NCBI GenBank assembly: GCA_002286715.1
Contig: NSJX01000112.1
Coordinates: 1-34,506 of the forward strand
Length of the DNA: 34,506 nucleotides
Direction: 5' to 3'
Source: Dentipellis sp. KUC8613
Lineage: Eukaryota; Basidiomycota; Agaricomycetes; Russulales; Hericiaceae
The notes below the pieces were generated by a model. That model worked only from the letters and a program-made list of their open reading frames with translations. It had not been told where the DNA came from and made no database searches. Made by a program: the position numbers and the translations under genes. This document shows positions 11,377 through 23,195 of this stretch, piece after piece. How positions within the stretch are numbered: position 1 is the first letter of the stretch; each line of letters opens with the position of its first letter.

Positions 11377-12570
11377 CTATCTAATCACGTTTCTCCTGTG
11401 ACAGCTTGACGATAAATCAATTTTCTGAGGGGACCCAAGATCTGAAAAAGGACAGACCTTATCCCTTTTCTCCTTTCCGCGATAATTCGTAATGGTCTTC
11501 CTCAGAACCCAGCTAGGGGTACCATCAGCTGTCACACGTAGGCGATGCTTGAGCAGTAAAGGGTGAGCCTGTCCCTCTCTAGCCTGAACCCACTCCTCCG
11601 CTTTGTTCCACAACCATACTTGAGTGGCATCGCCTGCTCGGTGGATGAAAAGGTCTCCAACCTCGACTGCCTGGCAGGACGGAGGAGACGTCAGGGACTG
11701 GCCTCCCACAGACTTGAACCAGCGCAGCAGCCCGTCTACGCCACGGATCTTCTTCTCCACAAACTCCGGGTGGTCGTCGCGGGAGGAAAAAGCAGGAGTG
11801 TTGTATAAGCTAGGGAGAGGGCTAAGACGGTGGAGGGAGCTTGATGATGACGAGAGGGATTGAGAGCCGTCATTTTGTCCAAAGTCAGTTCCGTTGGCAC
11901 TGACAGAGAATGGGACTGGACTCTGCTCCGCACCGCGAGAGGAAACGTCTTCCCTCATGACCAACGCACGAGGGGACCTGTGTGGAGTACGCGGCCCACT
12001 GAGCTTACGGAAGTCGATGTGAATCGGCTCCTTCATCTTCGAAATTTGCGTTTCAGAGGTTCTGTAAGAGGAAAGCGTGAGAGATAGACCTATAGAAGAT
12101 ATTCGAATTGATACTCACAGACTACCGGATGAGCTGGCAAGGGGCGAACTTCGACTTCCTGCGATCAATGAGTCGGACAAAGTTTCCACTGGCCTGCTTC
12201 GAATAAGCAATGGGAATAAACGATGTCATAGGGAAGTGTATGCTTACCCTCCAATAGATGAGACAGAAGAGGTGAAAGAGAAGCTAGTAGAAGTGAAGCT
12301 AGTAGAAGGACCGGTGTCATTGATCTCGCCCAGAGTGAGCTCAGGGACCAAAGTCTTGAGACGCCTTTCGGAGAAGGGTCGCGATAGATCGCGGACAGAA
12401 CCATCCGAGGAAGACGGGTAGCTCTGTCGATGCAGGGGGATTCTCTGCGGACGCGTGATGAGACTAAGACGACTAGACAACGATCTGCCACTTACGTCTC
12501 GCTGGCCTTCCCGATTGGCAGCATACGGATGCAATGAATAGCGATGAGCTCTGAAGTGCGGCGACTTCAT
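11377..12570 (-). CDS. Unknown protein with a short Trp-rich domain (copy 1)
   Basis: Three exons (introns 12197-12247 and 12062-12118) give 361 aa from the ATG at 12570. The first 250 residues are Ser/Arg-rich and probably disordered. The C-terminal part (about 255-325) has a compact domain with VEVGDLFIHR, QVWLWNK, EWVQA, AHPLLLKHRLRV and DGTPSWV. The same domain is found in the gene at 22488 on the other strand. I have seen such VGDLYxH...W...GxPxWV segments in mushroom hypothetical proteins, but no function is assigned. A further 62-nt intron near the 3' end (GTCTGTCC to CACAG) would give a shorter tail, ending KEKRDKEKRD. Confidence 0.65.
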
Positions 12571-13571
12571 AGTAGAAATGTAGTGCGGTGGAGAATTGAG
12601 AGCGAAGAGGCGAAGCAATGTTCGTAACGTCTTCAGCGGGGAATGGCTTTAAATAAAGGCTACTCGAGCATACACGTGTAGTCTGAAGACACCACCACCA
12701 TTGATGCCAAAGGCTCCATCCAAAAGACAACATAGATTGAAGCGACACGAATGGCCATAGAGCTGAAGGAGTTCCGTTCAATGTAAAAGAACGAGGAGAA
12801 CAAATGGCCTAACAATAAGATCTTCTCGCATTTGATTCCTTTTGACCTTTCGTTCGACAAGGCCTCAGGCACCATTTGAGCGCGACGCAAAAGAGGCATG
12901 AACAGCTCCATTCAATGATCGAGATCGGCCCTCAAGAGCGAGGAGGAGGAGGAGGATAAGTAAAGGAAAATAGAGGACTCCAATTGCGCGCACGGGACGC
13001 TAGAGAGCTCGCGTGCACGTCACGTGACTCTATGTGCGCAGCACACGCCCGACGCGTTGCAGCAAAGCTGCCGAACCGCGAGCTACCTGCGCAGCAGGGA
13101 TGTCCGGAAAACGCAGCCCTACCGGTGAGGTATTGGGAAAAGAGACACCACCAGCGCGCAAGTGCTACTTGTTTGCAGAGCAAAGGGAGGAGGGAAGGAG
13201 AAAAAGGGAATCGCCTGCGTGCGGGAACACGTGGGGGAAGCAAGGAGCGTGGAGATCCCTCTGACTCATTGTGACCCCATATGCCTGAGGTCCGCGGACC
13301 AGCGGTCCTGCGGACTTGACACCGCGACCCCAACGAGCTGTTGCTACACGGCTGACGCTCCTGTGGAGCTAGCTTTTGGTTCACGACGCTTGAGGAAAGC
13401 TGAGGAAAACATTGTGGGGTTGTCCGTCGCCCTGCGAGATCCTCTCTGCATTGACCGTGATGACGGAGCCGACACAGACAGGAAATCTGAATTCTACCGT
13501 GAAAAATAGAGTACCGAAGTGGCAGGCAAGGCCCATTACCGCACTCGCTCAGCACCCATGTACTCATCAAA
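12571..13571. other. Intergenic, 1.0 kb
   Basis: The stretch lies between the JmjC stop and the start of the next minus-strand gene. It has a GAG-rich tract at about 12939-12957 and a 12-bp palindrome GGTCCGCGGACC near 13289-13300 followed by AGCGGTCCTGCGGAC. A 212-codon open frame on the minus strand (12932-13570) looks random in composition and was not called. The promoter of the 11377-12570 gene should be here. Confidence 0.5.
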
Positions 13572-16159
13572 CTACATCGCGATATTTAAGTACGGCTGTA
13601 GTAAATCGTTGAACGCAGCACCGATAGCGCTCGTATTATTCTTGAGCTGCAAGAGAGATTTCCTATCCAAGGACGCAAGAGGATTTTCGGGATGAGCGGC
13701 ACTCTGTCTGAAATGAATTGAGTCCGGAGGAATGATCATGTATAATATGAGTACCTACAAATGATCGACCAACGCGAAAGGACTCGTGAATCGTTTCTCG
13801 CATTGTGTTGTGGGGCAGAAAAACGGAAACCGGTCGGTGTTTGGATTTACCTGCTTCCTGAGACCTTTCCTGTGAAGTCGGTTGCGTTCCTTCTGCCTTG
13901 CAGCGCCTCTCGAAACTGACCGAATGGGCCCTACTCTAGACTTGCCAGAGTCAAACGCCAGGGTCTGCGGGTCAGATACCTTCGCAGCATCACGAGGTGA
14001 GATGCTGATGTCCTGACTCGCGTCTAAGGAAGGGGCAATGTCTCCGAGAGTGTCGTCGCGTGAGTACTGCGACTCCCGGTCATAGTTGGCAGATGGCGTT
14101 GGCTTGCACTGAACGGATCCGAGGGAGAGCCAGGCATACCAAATGGTAGTATAAAATTGCAAGACATCGTCACCTTCTCGTGTAAGCAATCTCTGGTCGC
14201 GCAATTGCTGCCGTACTGAGAAAGTGTCTTCCAGATTGTCAACTGATAGAAAATCACTGGCGATCTTGATGGAGTCGGTGATATTCGAGACCTATGTGCA
14301 CATCAATCAGACACAACAGAATGTGAGAGACCTTCGTTACCAACCTGGTGAAGACAACCGGCTGGGATGAAGACAGCTTCCCCGACTCGCTGAATAATGG
14401 TCCATGGTTTTACATTACATTCTCTCTCAAGGCGATCAAGAATATCGGCCGTCAGATAGACCGCATGCGCTAGTACTGGTCCATCATCAGGAGATGCCAG
14501 GCCGCTATCTCGGAGAAATGAACTGATAATGTCGTTGTCTTCTCGGCGAAAGATATGCCACAAAGCGCCACCCTCTTTCTCGTCTTGCGTAGGCGCCGAC
14601 CAAACCATCAGGTTGACCGCATCAGTCATATCAAGGTGGGCGAAAGTGGATCCGCCATGTTTGCCCCCGAAGACAGTGGCGAACGCGTTGTACATCTTGG
14701 GTCCTGTTCAGAGATTCAGGTATGCTATACTCATAATAAGAAGGCGACTAACCTAAGTCCGGAAAGATCCCATTCAAAGGAAAATGTGCAGCCACATTAT
14801 ATATACCGTTTCGATGTGTAAAGTCGGGGAACGGGACGGCATCTCTGAATGCATCGTACAGATCAGGAAACTCTGCCTCGAAATTGGCTTGAGGTGGCCA
14901 ATCCTTCCCGGTGTATAATAAATACTTCAAGATAAATCAGGAGAATAAAGATGGTATACCTTTAATTTCCATCCGTAGAGTTGCTCGCTGTTCCGACCAA
15001 ATTCGGAAAATAGTTCTTGCACAGTCATTTGCTTCTCCGTTCCTTCAATGCTATGTACTATGTTCACCTTTTGGGTTTTGCGAGGGCCATTGACGAAGTA
15101 CTCGGGGCCCCATGCGCCTTGTAGTTGCGTTTCGACGCCCTCGACCACGATCGGAATGCCATGCTGGAGACTACCTCGGAACATATCATGGAACTGAGCA
15201 TACTGAGGCCCTCGAATTCTAAGAATCTCGTTGGTTTCGGCAATGCTACTAGAGAGATTTCTGAGTGAAGAATGTATCTGAGCCGGTCGGACAATATGAA
15301 CGTGATCATTGCGCACCTATTCGCCCTATCTTCTACCAACTTCGACATCTCGGATATTATCTGCCTCAACTCTTCGGAAGGATGACGATATATGGGCCGG
15401 AAGTCCTCCTTGAAATGTGGTCCGTCTCGATCGTATGAGCAGTCGGAAGCAACAGAATCCTAGATCATACAAGCATCAGAAGCCCGTAGCTTAAAGCCGA
15501 AAAGATCTTGCTTACTCCGACCATATCAGACAAGCAAGACTGACAAAACTCACGGCCACATATAGTACACTGAGATGTCGATGAAAACAATTCGGTGGCG
15601 CAATTATCTACGACGAAGGATAATTACCTCTCCCGTCTTCCTGATAGGCTGAACATACCACATGTTACTCGGAGGCTCACTTCGCGTTGGCGGTATACAG
15701 CACCCGGTTGTAGACCGTGCAAAAGCTCGGCTCGAAGTATTGGAAGAAGGATTCGAGCACACGCGACCTAATGAAGAACGATTGTATGAGATTCTACGTA
15801 GAGCCAAGAATGACTGACCTTTTTATTTTCAAGTACGTCCGAGGTATGCCAGGTTCGATATGTCTGGCGGAAATGCGGTTCATCACCGACGCTGGTGGAT
15901 TGGTGATCGAAGGTGACAACCCCAGTGGATTTGTGAATGATACGAACACCTGAGATGAGAAGGATATGATACAGTGTCTTCAATCAATATGCTGGAGATA
16001 ACACGCACCTTGAAAGCGACAAGGCTCTCGGCCAAGCTCCCCGACCGTGTTTGGAGGCCGACACCCAACACATCGAGACTTGAGGCTCGCCGTTTTGAAC
16101 TCTTTACGGCATCTGCCATCACCGCATGGCAGCTTCTGCCTGATTACTCCCGTGTTCAT
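13572..16159 (-). CDS. JmjC histone demethylase, KDM3/JHDM2-like, with three zinc-binding motifs
   Basis: Ten exons join in frame (introns 15950-16008, 15768-15818, 15608-15658, 15460-15515, 15261-15316, 14904-14959, 14704-14752, 14292-14344, 13708-13758) to 701 aa. The JmjC core matches KDM3-type H3K9 demethylases: HGIPIVVEGVETQLQGAWGPEYF, then WKLKDWPP, FAHLDMTDAVNLMVW, ALWHIF, WTIIQRVGEAVFIPAG and CLHQVSN...IKIASDF. The iron ligands H382, D384 and H478 are present. Cys pairs occur at C12/C17/C30/C33, then a C-x2-C...C-x2-C-x4-C-x2-C array (C130-C155), resembling the Cys-rich finger before JmjC in KDM3 proteins. A C-terminal C2H2 finger (C638, C643, H656, H662) may bind DNA. Members use Fe(II) and 2-oxoglutarate to demethylate histone lysine; the substrate here is inferred. 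The first ATG is the least certain part. Confidence 0.85.
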
Positions 16160-16527
16160 GAAAGGCGACACGAGGGGCCTGATTCAGGGTAATGAAAGAG
16201 CTCAGTCCCGATGAGACTCCGAGTCGGTTCGAGCTTGGAGCTTCAAGGAATATGGATCACGTGAGTTCAGCCACGGCGGTCACCGTCAGCACTTCAATGT
16301 TTAGGGAGATATTTATGTACGTATAGCCACAATTACCAAGAGAGTATGTATATTTCCAAGGTCGCGAAGACAAGGTAGACTTCCCGTACTTCGAAGGTAC
16401 CGTGATAACCTTAGGCTGGCACGCTGGTCTCGTCGCCCTCGCTTAAGTATTTGCTGACGAACAACCATAATGTCCGATGCTCTCCGTTTGTCCGTGACTA
16501 GGCAGCGCCGTTACATGCAATGCTCAT
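16160..16527. other. Intergenic, no gene seen
   Basis: The 368-bp gap lies between the Ulp1 stop and the Jmj start on the minus strand and should hold the JmjC promoter. No open frame with sensible composition was seen. Confidence 0.5.
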
Positions 16528-19047
16528 CTACAGTTCCTCGGACGTGTCGGACACGTCGGCACTATCTTGCTTAATGAAATCCAGGAACCTTATCCGAAGC
16601 TCCGAACGAAGCTGAGCGATTGCGGAGTGCTCTTTCCAGAAACCATAGGCAGAGCCGTCCGAGGATGAAGACGGAAGTGATGACTATTGTCAAAATCGAC
16701 CATAATTCGGAATTTCAATAGCGAAATAAGCGATAGACCCACCTCCATGGCGCGACAAGCACCTTCTGGGTCTCTCATGAATGTCTTCACGAAGTGCAGA
16801 AGATAAACGCCACAGTCATACGTATTTGGTTGACGAGGCACCTGGATGTAATGTTACGCTTTGATTCCAGTTATGAACATCTAGGCATGATACGTACTTC
16901 GACCAGATGACACCTCAGACCACGAATATCTCTCTCCTTCAAGTCCTTTTTCTCGAGCGCAACCAATCGAAAGTATGCTATCAGATTGTCTGCGGCCGGA
17001 TACTTACCAGTTCCGGAAGAATCAAGAATAAACAGAGTAGCTCTAAATTCGTCAATTCTCCGCCAGAAGGGATCGATTTTGTAACATCATTTGCACGCTT
17101 ACCTGTCCGCACTCTTGGCTGCTTCCGGAATGTCGTCGGAACAACGTGCATCCTTGACCTGAGCAGCATTCACACAGAGTGGTAGCATGGTCGCTGGTCT
17201 CACAACTATCGTCAAGTACCAGTGGTTCCTGAGTGGAGGATGAACGAAGAAAAGGGCTACAAGAGGCCGGCCGGCATACCTCTCATGTATTGGAGTGATG
17301 ATATACTTCTTCTGCATCAAATCGGTACCCTTTGTCCATGCGGCGAGATCCTCAGGCAGATGCTTCAGCCCTAGTCTGTGAGCAGTCATTGAATGAGTGC
17401 ACACTAGCTCGAAGGTGAAATATAAGGGAAGGACGAACATGCCAACGGCCTTCAACTTCTCGTTTAGAAAGCTATTGAAAAAGAAAGTATCTCTTTCTAC
17501 TTCCGGCCGTGACAAGCGCGTCTCGTCAAAGTATAGCCTATCTTTCTTGTTAGGTTCCGAGACCTGAAGGGCAATGACACTGCGCGCCTCATTCCGAATT
17601 CTATCAGGTTGTCGTTGAACCATTGTCCCGGCTCCAAACATAAGAGGCTTCTCTTTATAACAGAGAGGCTTTCAGTCGCACTTGAGAACTTAGGCAGTCA
17701 GACACATCGGAGAATATATTGCAAGACCATACTTGGGATCGCTCGACGTGGATGATATCGCCCCAGAGTCTTTTCCATCCTGGGTATCTGAGTTGCTACT
17801 TTGTTTCAGTCCGGAAGTTCCAGAGATGAGGCATATACATACTGATCTGAAAGCCGGACTGTAACCCCCTGAATTGGGTTTTCGTGGTCCATCTGTGACG
17901 TACTAGATGACGCAATTTTTCTGGTGTATGATTCCCAAAAATGCTACCAGTCACTAGTGGAATCGGAACGACAGCGACAAACGCACCGCTTTTGAATGAG
18001 AGGGCTCATCACAACCTGCAAGCGTTCAACAAATAGTAGGTAGCTTTCCGGTTTCCAGGCATCGTCATCCTTCTTAAATTTGAGAACCAGTGCACGCTCA
18101 GCGTCGGCAGCCTGAGGCCCTGGGAATGATTAATGAAGGATGAGCCTGTTCATGTCGACGCGTTTAATTGAAACATCATCTACCTGTACTCAATGACTTT
18201 TGAAAGAACCCGTTTCCTTCCCAATGTAGCGTGAACAGGAATCGAATGAGTGGTGCGGGAGGCCCATTTTGCTAGAGGGAAGATGCGTCTCTCGATGATC
18301 ATCTATCGGCAGTACGATACTCACCTGCAGATCTATCGCATGGACGCTATATAGATAGCGCCTCTGCAGCTTGAACGACAGAAGACCGTCGCTATCGTCA
18401 GGAGAATGAAGCAGTTTTGAATATAATTTGATCACGTCGCTTGCTGGATACCACGCAAGCCAGTAAGGAAGCTCCATCTCTGGCGTATGACAAGAGTTGG
18501 CTGTGCCGATAGCCCATGCAAGCACAGGAAGAATGATTGGTTCGTCATGACCCTTCATATTCCCTGTATGACTACCTGGACACGGGTACTTGAACAAAGA
18601 GGAGGCCCATAGCACTCAGGCGACTGCGGGGCGCTGAGCCGCCGAAGAATTAAAGGTCCGCTTCGGTAGATCCCTGATCATGAAGGCGGATCTGACGAAT
18701 TTATTGAGCTTTTCAAAGGTCAAAGACGAATAGCATTCCACAAATGCATACGACGGTACAATTTCACTGAGTTGCGCGAACAGGACGGTATATTAGTTAG
18801 CATAGACCAAGATATCTAACAGTAAATCTAATGGAGGCAGATATGTGAACGCGTTGTGAAGGTATTCTAGTACGCTGATAGTCGCGAGTCGCGGTGTTCT
18901 ACAATCGTATGGTCTTCAAGTAGCTAGTAGACACAAAGAAGTGAGCTCATGCTCACGAAGCGGTGAAGAAGAGAATAGGAAAAGAATTGCGCAAACGCCG
19001 AGACTCCGCTGGCAACGTGAACACGAAGCTGGGGGGCGATGATTCAT
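16528..19047 (-). CDS. Ulp1-type SUMO protease (peptidase C48) with long N-terminal region
   Basis: A 15-exon model gives about 592 aa. The C-terminal half is a C48 cysteine protease: LEPGQWFNDNLIEFGMR, FFFNSFLNEKL, QKKYIITPIHERNHWYLTIV, LFILDSSGT and RQPNTYDCGVYLLHFVKTFM. The catalytic residues H420, D467 and C518 and the upstream Q512 are all present, so it is probably active in removing SUMO or a similar modifier. The N-terminal 350 residues contain no domain I know (EIVPSYAFVECYSSLTF, ELPYWLAWYPASDVIKLY). The catalytic exons are well supported. The N-terminal exons (18589-19047) rest on two 36-nt introns and the start is uncertain. Introns 17522-17580 and 17376-17438 were chosen because they restore the family's spacing. 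Ulp1-like genes are known passengers of CACTA, MULE and KDZ transposons. Confidence 0.8.
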
Positions 19048-19088
19048 ATTAAAGTAGCACCAAATTGAGAGGAGGCTTACATCATTGA

Positions 19089-20229
19089 TCATTCGTGATT
19101 GACAGTCTTCGTCCATGTCGTGTCCACGATGTTCCACTGCCTGTCATACCATGAATCTTCTCTTAGGCGTGTCGACACCCGAAGGAAGTTCAAGAGTCTT
19201 CCACGTAGAATGAACGCCGGAAGAGGAGGCAACAGCGTGCGGAGGTAAGCGTCCTCGTCATGCTTAGTGGGGGCCAACTCGTCGTTAATGGAAATGTCAA
19301 GAAGGGACAGATCCTTGAATAGATCTACCTGCCGGCGCCAAATGGGCCGACTGACTCTAGCCTAAGATACGATGATTGAGTAGAGGTTAAGCAACGTGAC
19401 ATTGGAAGACGTACCGAATAGCACCACACGCTCTGGCGGAGGTAGAGTATCTGGAGGTCGGGAGCAATTTTGAACAAGAAAAGTAAGAAATCCGAGTCTG
19501 TCGGGTCGAAATCGGCGTGCAATCTGGTGATGGGTACTGTCGATAGGAAAGGGCCTTGCCTAACGACGGTCGAGGTTGAGAATCGCATGTCCTCCGGAGA
19601 CTGGTACTTCATAACAAGATCTGTGACAGGGTTGTTGTTCAACAGGCCACGAACACACCCGGGTGGGCACACGAGGTAGGCCAGGTGCGGGAGCACAATG
19701 CCTTGGAGCGGGCAGGAGGTCCTGCACCCGCATGCACCCAAGCTAAGGTTGGTGATCGCTTTGTGTGTCGAAAGGAAAGGAACCAAAGCATGGTGCTCGA
19801 CGGTGATATGAAGTATCGTGAGGTTCGCAAAAAACATGCCAGGTGGACACCAGCGATGAGTGTTGGCAGGAATTTCGAGCTTCAAGGTATCGGCGGAGCC
19901 GGCGTGCGATAGGAAGGCGCAGATAGTCATCAGACTGACATTCGCCTCCGGAAAGGTGAGCAGCAGAACTTGAAGGCCAGTGGCGTAGAACGGGTTGCTT
20001 TCGCAACGCCGAAGCTCATGTTGAAGGACGACAGGGGAATGAATATGGCAGATAGACTATGTTGCGTCAGTAGGAATCATCGAAAAGTGAACGTGACACA
20101 GTACATCGATCTCAGGCCCTTCACCGTCTTCATGTTGCTAAAGTGTGCTCGTCAGTCGAGCCAGTCAGCAAGTAGCACTGGTCTACGTACTGCGGCTAAT
20201 TGAAGCAGGTTCTGAGCACGCGTCAGCAT
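19089..20229 (-). CDS. Leucine-rich-repeat-like protein
   Basis: Four exons (introns 20138-20190, 20057-20104, 19362-19414) give 328 aa from the ATG at 20229. The first coding exon is only 13 codons. The body has irregular leucine-rich segments (LTILHITVEHH, AITNLSLGACG, VLPHLAYLVCPP, LQILYLRQSVW) like the repeat part of fungal F-box/LRR proteins, but there is no F-box at the N terminus. It ends 41 bp before the presumed Ulp1 start on the same strand. Role unknown; LRR parts usually bind a protein partner. Confidence 0.6.
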
Positions 20230-21015
20230 AACTACAAAAGAACGAAGAAAGGAAGATAGAGTGGAGGGCGAAGTGGGAAGGACGTAGAAAGAGAGACCAC
20301 TACGGGTGGCGACATGTCATCGGTTGAGCTTTAAAGGACCAAGCACAAAGGTTGCCCAAGCATCCGGGGCACCCGAAACACACAAAGGCGACCAAAGGCA
20401 TTGGTCGAGCGCCCGACACTATGGCCCACAACCACGTGTTGAGACTATCGCGCTAGACCCTAAATAGAACTACAACCATGACATTCAGGCCGTCGACGAG
20501 CAAGATGCTCGACGAACATCGAGCGTGACTGAAAACACGAAGTGTCCTGGATGGTCAAGAGACATATGTAGGCTTGTTCCGGCCCGCGTGCTCGGCTATG
20601 TATCGAAGCGTGAGTAATGAGCAGGGATGTGGATAAAATTGACTACCCTTGTGAGTGCATCTGAATATATGTTGGACAGGTACACGCACACACGTTGCTA
20701 CGAAGCAGCAACCCCGTGGGACTGACTGGTAGCGATTCGATAGGCTAGCCAGATGATCTTCCTATCTTGCCCCCAGAAGCGCAGGACAAGGCAATCGAAT
20801 ATACGTGGATATTGATAATGGCGAGGAATGTCTACCCCTGAGCGAATTCCTCGTGCAGGCGTCAGCACCGCGACAGAACAGGGTGTAGATATACGAGGAA
20901 GGCACCCCTGATCCTCCGCCATCTTCACGAAAGCAGTAAGTGTGCGTGCGCGCTTACATCAATGTGGTCGCGTGGATGAAGGATAGGCAGCCGAAATACA
21001 AACCGGAGTCGACGG
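20230..21015. other. Intergenic, 0.79 kb
   Basis: No gene is supported. A 76-codon minus frame at 20698-20928 is not flanked by matching splice sites and was left out. The part next to 20230 is the likely promoter of the LRR-like gene and is purine-rich. Confidence 0.5.
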
Positions 21016-21347
21016 CTAGTCAGAACTATGCCGCATGAAGTCACTCGGAGACGCCACTTGACGGCACAACACCTCAAGGCTCTGCCGAACCTGCAGCTCC
21101 GGTAATAAGCAACACTGTCGCGCTCATACAGGTGGTCTAACCACAATGACCTAGAGCGTATTGAGACCAACATCCAGGATAAAATAAGGACTCACACCCC
21201 CAGACTGAACTTCGCGCGGTATATTCTCCCGTAGTACTTCTAACGCAGGATCGTTCATCTGCGAATCACTGAGATTCCTTCCGTCAGCTCACCAACGTAG
21301 CTCATCGCAATACGTTTAAGTACCCACCTAACGATCCCAAATGACAT
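21016..21347 (-). CDS. Possible tiny four-exon gene, 62 aa
   Basis: Exons 21347-21328, 21268-21196, 21150-21130 and 21090-21016 join in frame to 62 aa containing MNDPALEVLRENIPREVQ and VRQSLEVLCRQVASPSDFM. The helical, Leu/Val/Arg-rich sequence looks protein-like, but introns of 39 and 45 nt and the short length make this weak. It could be a remnant of a larger gene. No family recognised. Confidence 0.3.
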
Positions 21348-21401
21348 ATTGTAGTGGATACGGTAGGCTAACATATCGCTGGCGAGCGTCTCCTTCAGAT
21401 A

Positions 21402-21550
21402 GTTTCACAAGGCACCACTTGCAGGCTTGAGAGCCTCAAGTTTTTGCCGAGCCCAGCCTTTCCGAATGGATAGTACACCAAGAGGAATGTCTAAATCGTG
21501 AAGTACTTCTGTAAGACGTTGACGCTAAAACAGGTGTTTGCAGAACACTG
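21402..21550 (+). repeat. Degraded internal copy of the terminal repeat
   Basis: From AGTTTCACAAGGCACCACTT to about GTTTGCAGAACACTG this matches the motif and part of the following unit of the terminal repeats, with many substitutions (for example AAGTTTTTGCC for AAGCTTTTGCC). It has the same orientation as the left terminal repeat. It lies where transcription changes from leftward to rightward, which suggests an old element end. Confidence 0.8.
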
Positions 21551-22487
21551 TAGGAGAGTACCTGGAGTCAACGCTTGAACGCGGTTGGTCATGAGAGAAG
21601 ATCATGTGCGGACCTGATTGAACCGCCGTCCATGCCTTGTCAAAGACAATCTGCATGTGTTGAAACAACATCAGGCGTGGCCTGACGAGTAAGCGAGCGA
21701 GCGGTTGAAGAGACGGGCTGGGCAAAAGGTCTGAATCCAGCTCGGGAGCCTCATGACGGGACAGGTGGCTGATGGTAAACCGGCCAATGCCGCGACACGT
21801 GGCCTGCAATGGGCTGTGGTGAATTGAAGCTCCTCCTCCTCCTCCTCCGGCAAGCAGACGGTGGCTACTCAATTGCAGAGTTCCGTCTTCGCAATCTCCA
21901 TTGCGACTAGAGCCTTCCGCGAGGGTAGTGTTATCACGTACGTGTCTTGAAGTCTATCTAACATCGCTCATAACTCATCATGCTATATCGGGATAGTATT
22001 CCATAGACCTTTCGCAGCATATTACGCAAGTACTTAGATGCTCTCTAGGGAGGAGACATTGTATGTCGGGGACAGCAATCGTTATGTGCTGGAGTACGAG
22101 CTGAAGGTTTTTTATACCCAATTATTCCGTTTGTGGCTCTTAATAGACTGACGTGTCTGTTTCTTTGTTATCGCGAAGAATAATCCCATGAGACGGCGAC
22201 GCTTTTCTGTCAGATGCCCCGAAGATCAACCCTCCTTCCGATGTGGTTCAGCTCCACATGAAGAACGGTGATTAGGACTTGGTAACTGATCTTGGCTCGT
22301 CGTGATACTGATAGCGCTCACTCAGAAAGAGAAAGTGCCTTCCTTTCTCTCTGGCCCAATTACTCGATGTACTCCTCGCTGCCATCAAATCACCGGTCAC
22401 AATCCCAACAGAGGGTTTAGAGCAAGCCGGTTTGGATGTGCCGATCTCGAGGCAACCGTTTAATGGTATGTTCATCCTCAGAACGTG
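21551..22487. other. Intergenic, 0.94 kb
   Basis: There is a (CTC)n run at about 21830-21849. A 115-codon minus frame (21525-21872) overlaps it and the repeat copy, has poly-Gly from the microsatellite and was not called. Otherwise nothing is recognised; the right end is the likely promoter of the gene at 22488. Confidence 0.5.
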
Positions 22488-22955
22488 ATGTCTCACCGGC
22501 GCGACGTATGTAAACACTCTGCTTCAGACTATAGCGTTCCGAATATCGTTGTCGACATCAAGCCAGTGAGCTCATCTGTCCAAGAGACGAAGAATGCCGA
22601 AAGCAGCACTGCCATGCCTCAACGCCTTGTCCGCCGAACACGTCGATTTCCTGCAGGCACTGGCGAAGGCAGTACAAGTTGGTATTGTACTGAGGGAAAT
22701 GCTAACATTCCTGTCCCACCGGATGGGCTGAGATTTGTCGAAGTTGCTGACATATACGTCCACCGCAATGTGGAAACCGGTCGTTCGCAATTATGGTGCT
22801 TCAACAAAGAACAGTGTTGGCAGCCGACGTACGTAGGAGGCGAGCACCCTCTTCTAGTTGGACGTAGGCTACAGCTGAGGGATAATGGAGAGCCAAGCTG
22901 GGTCAAACCACGCTCATTCTCGACCATGAAGTCTCGGTCACGTTATTCACAGTAA
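22488..22955 (+). CDS. Unknown protein with the short Trp-rich domain (copy 2)
   Basis: A single open frame from ATG 22488 encodes 155 aa. Residues about 80-143 align with the C-terminal domain of the gene at 11377: VEVADIYVHRN against VEVGDLFIHRA, QLWCFNKEQCW against QVWLWNKAEEW, EHPLLVGRRLQL against AHPLLLKHRLRV, and GEPSWV against GTPSWV. The Ser-rich N terminus of copy 1 is largely missing. A splice from TATTCACA with a 50-nt intron could add about 30 more residues ending near 23097. It is on the opposite strand to copy 1. Confidence 0.6.
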   Translation: MSHRRDVCKHSASDYSVPNIVVDIKPVSSSVQETKNAESSTAMPQRLVRRTRRFPAGTGEGSTSWYCTEGNANIPVPPDGLRFVEVADIYVHRNVETGRSQLWCFNKEQCWQPTYVGGEHPLLVGRRLQLRDNGEPSWVKPRSFSTMKSRSRYSQ

Positions 22956-23195
22956 GCTTTCCGAGAATATCTCCATAGTTTGCTATTTACTCAATTCTCA
23001 GGCGGCAGAAGCTGTAACCGCGCGTCCTTCGGTGACTTCGTTTTTTCTCCTCTATTCGTACGAATGTATTTTATCCAATCGACAAGGAATGTCATAATCA
23101 TTTGTGGTCTATGCACATCAATTGACGTCAACCCCGAGCCGACTTGCACTCTTGGAGATTCGAAGTCAAACTCACGGCGGCCGACTGCGAACTTC

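Noticed and set aside
12932..13570. 212-codon minus-strand open frame
   Set aside because: Composition is random (many Arg, Ser, Cys and Pro), it has no recognisable domain and no splice partner, and it lies in GC-rich intergenic DNA.
15608..15658. Possible frameshift or missing finger in the JmjC gene
   Set aside because: Using the donor at 15627 loses the Cys array. The stronger donor GTATGT at 15658 gives a 51-nt intron and a complete C-x2-C...C-x2-C-x4-C-x2-C motif.
17522..17580. Apparent frameshift inside the Ulp1 gene
   Set aside because: Taking the nearest AG would need a 17-nt intron, but a normal 59-nt GT-AG intron restores the frame, so no mutation is needed.
17099..17641. Minus-strand frame starting at an ATG at 17641 as the Ulp1 start
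   Set aside because: The conserved LEPGQWFNDNLIEFG motif is in another frame across this region. A 59-nt intron at 17522-17580 joins it to FFFNSFL, so the ATG is not the start.
21525..21872. 115-codon minus-strand frame with poly-Gly
   Set aside because: Its start comes from a CTC microsatellite and its end overlaps the degraded terminal-repeat copy.
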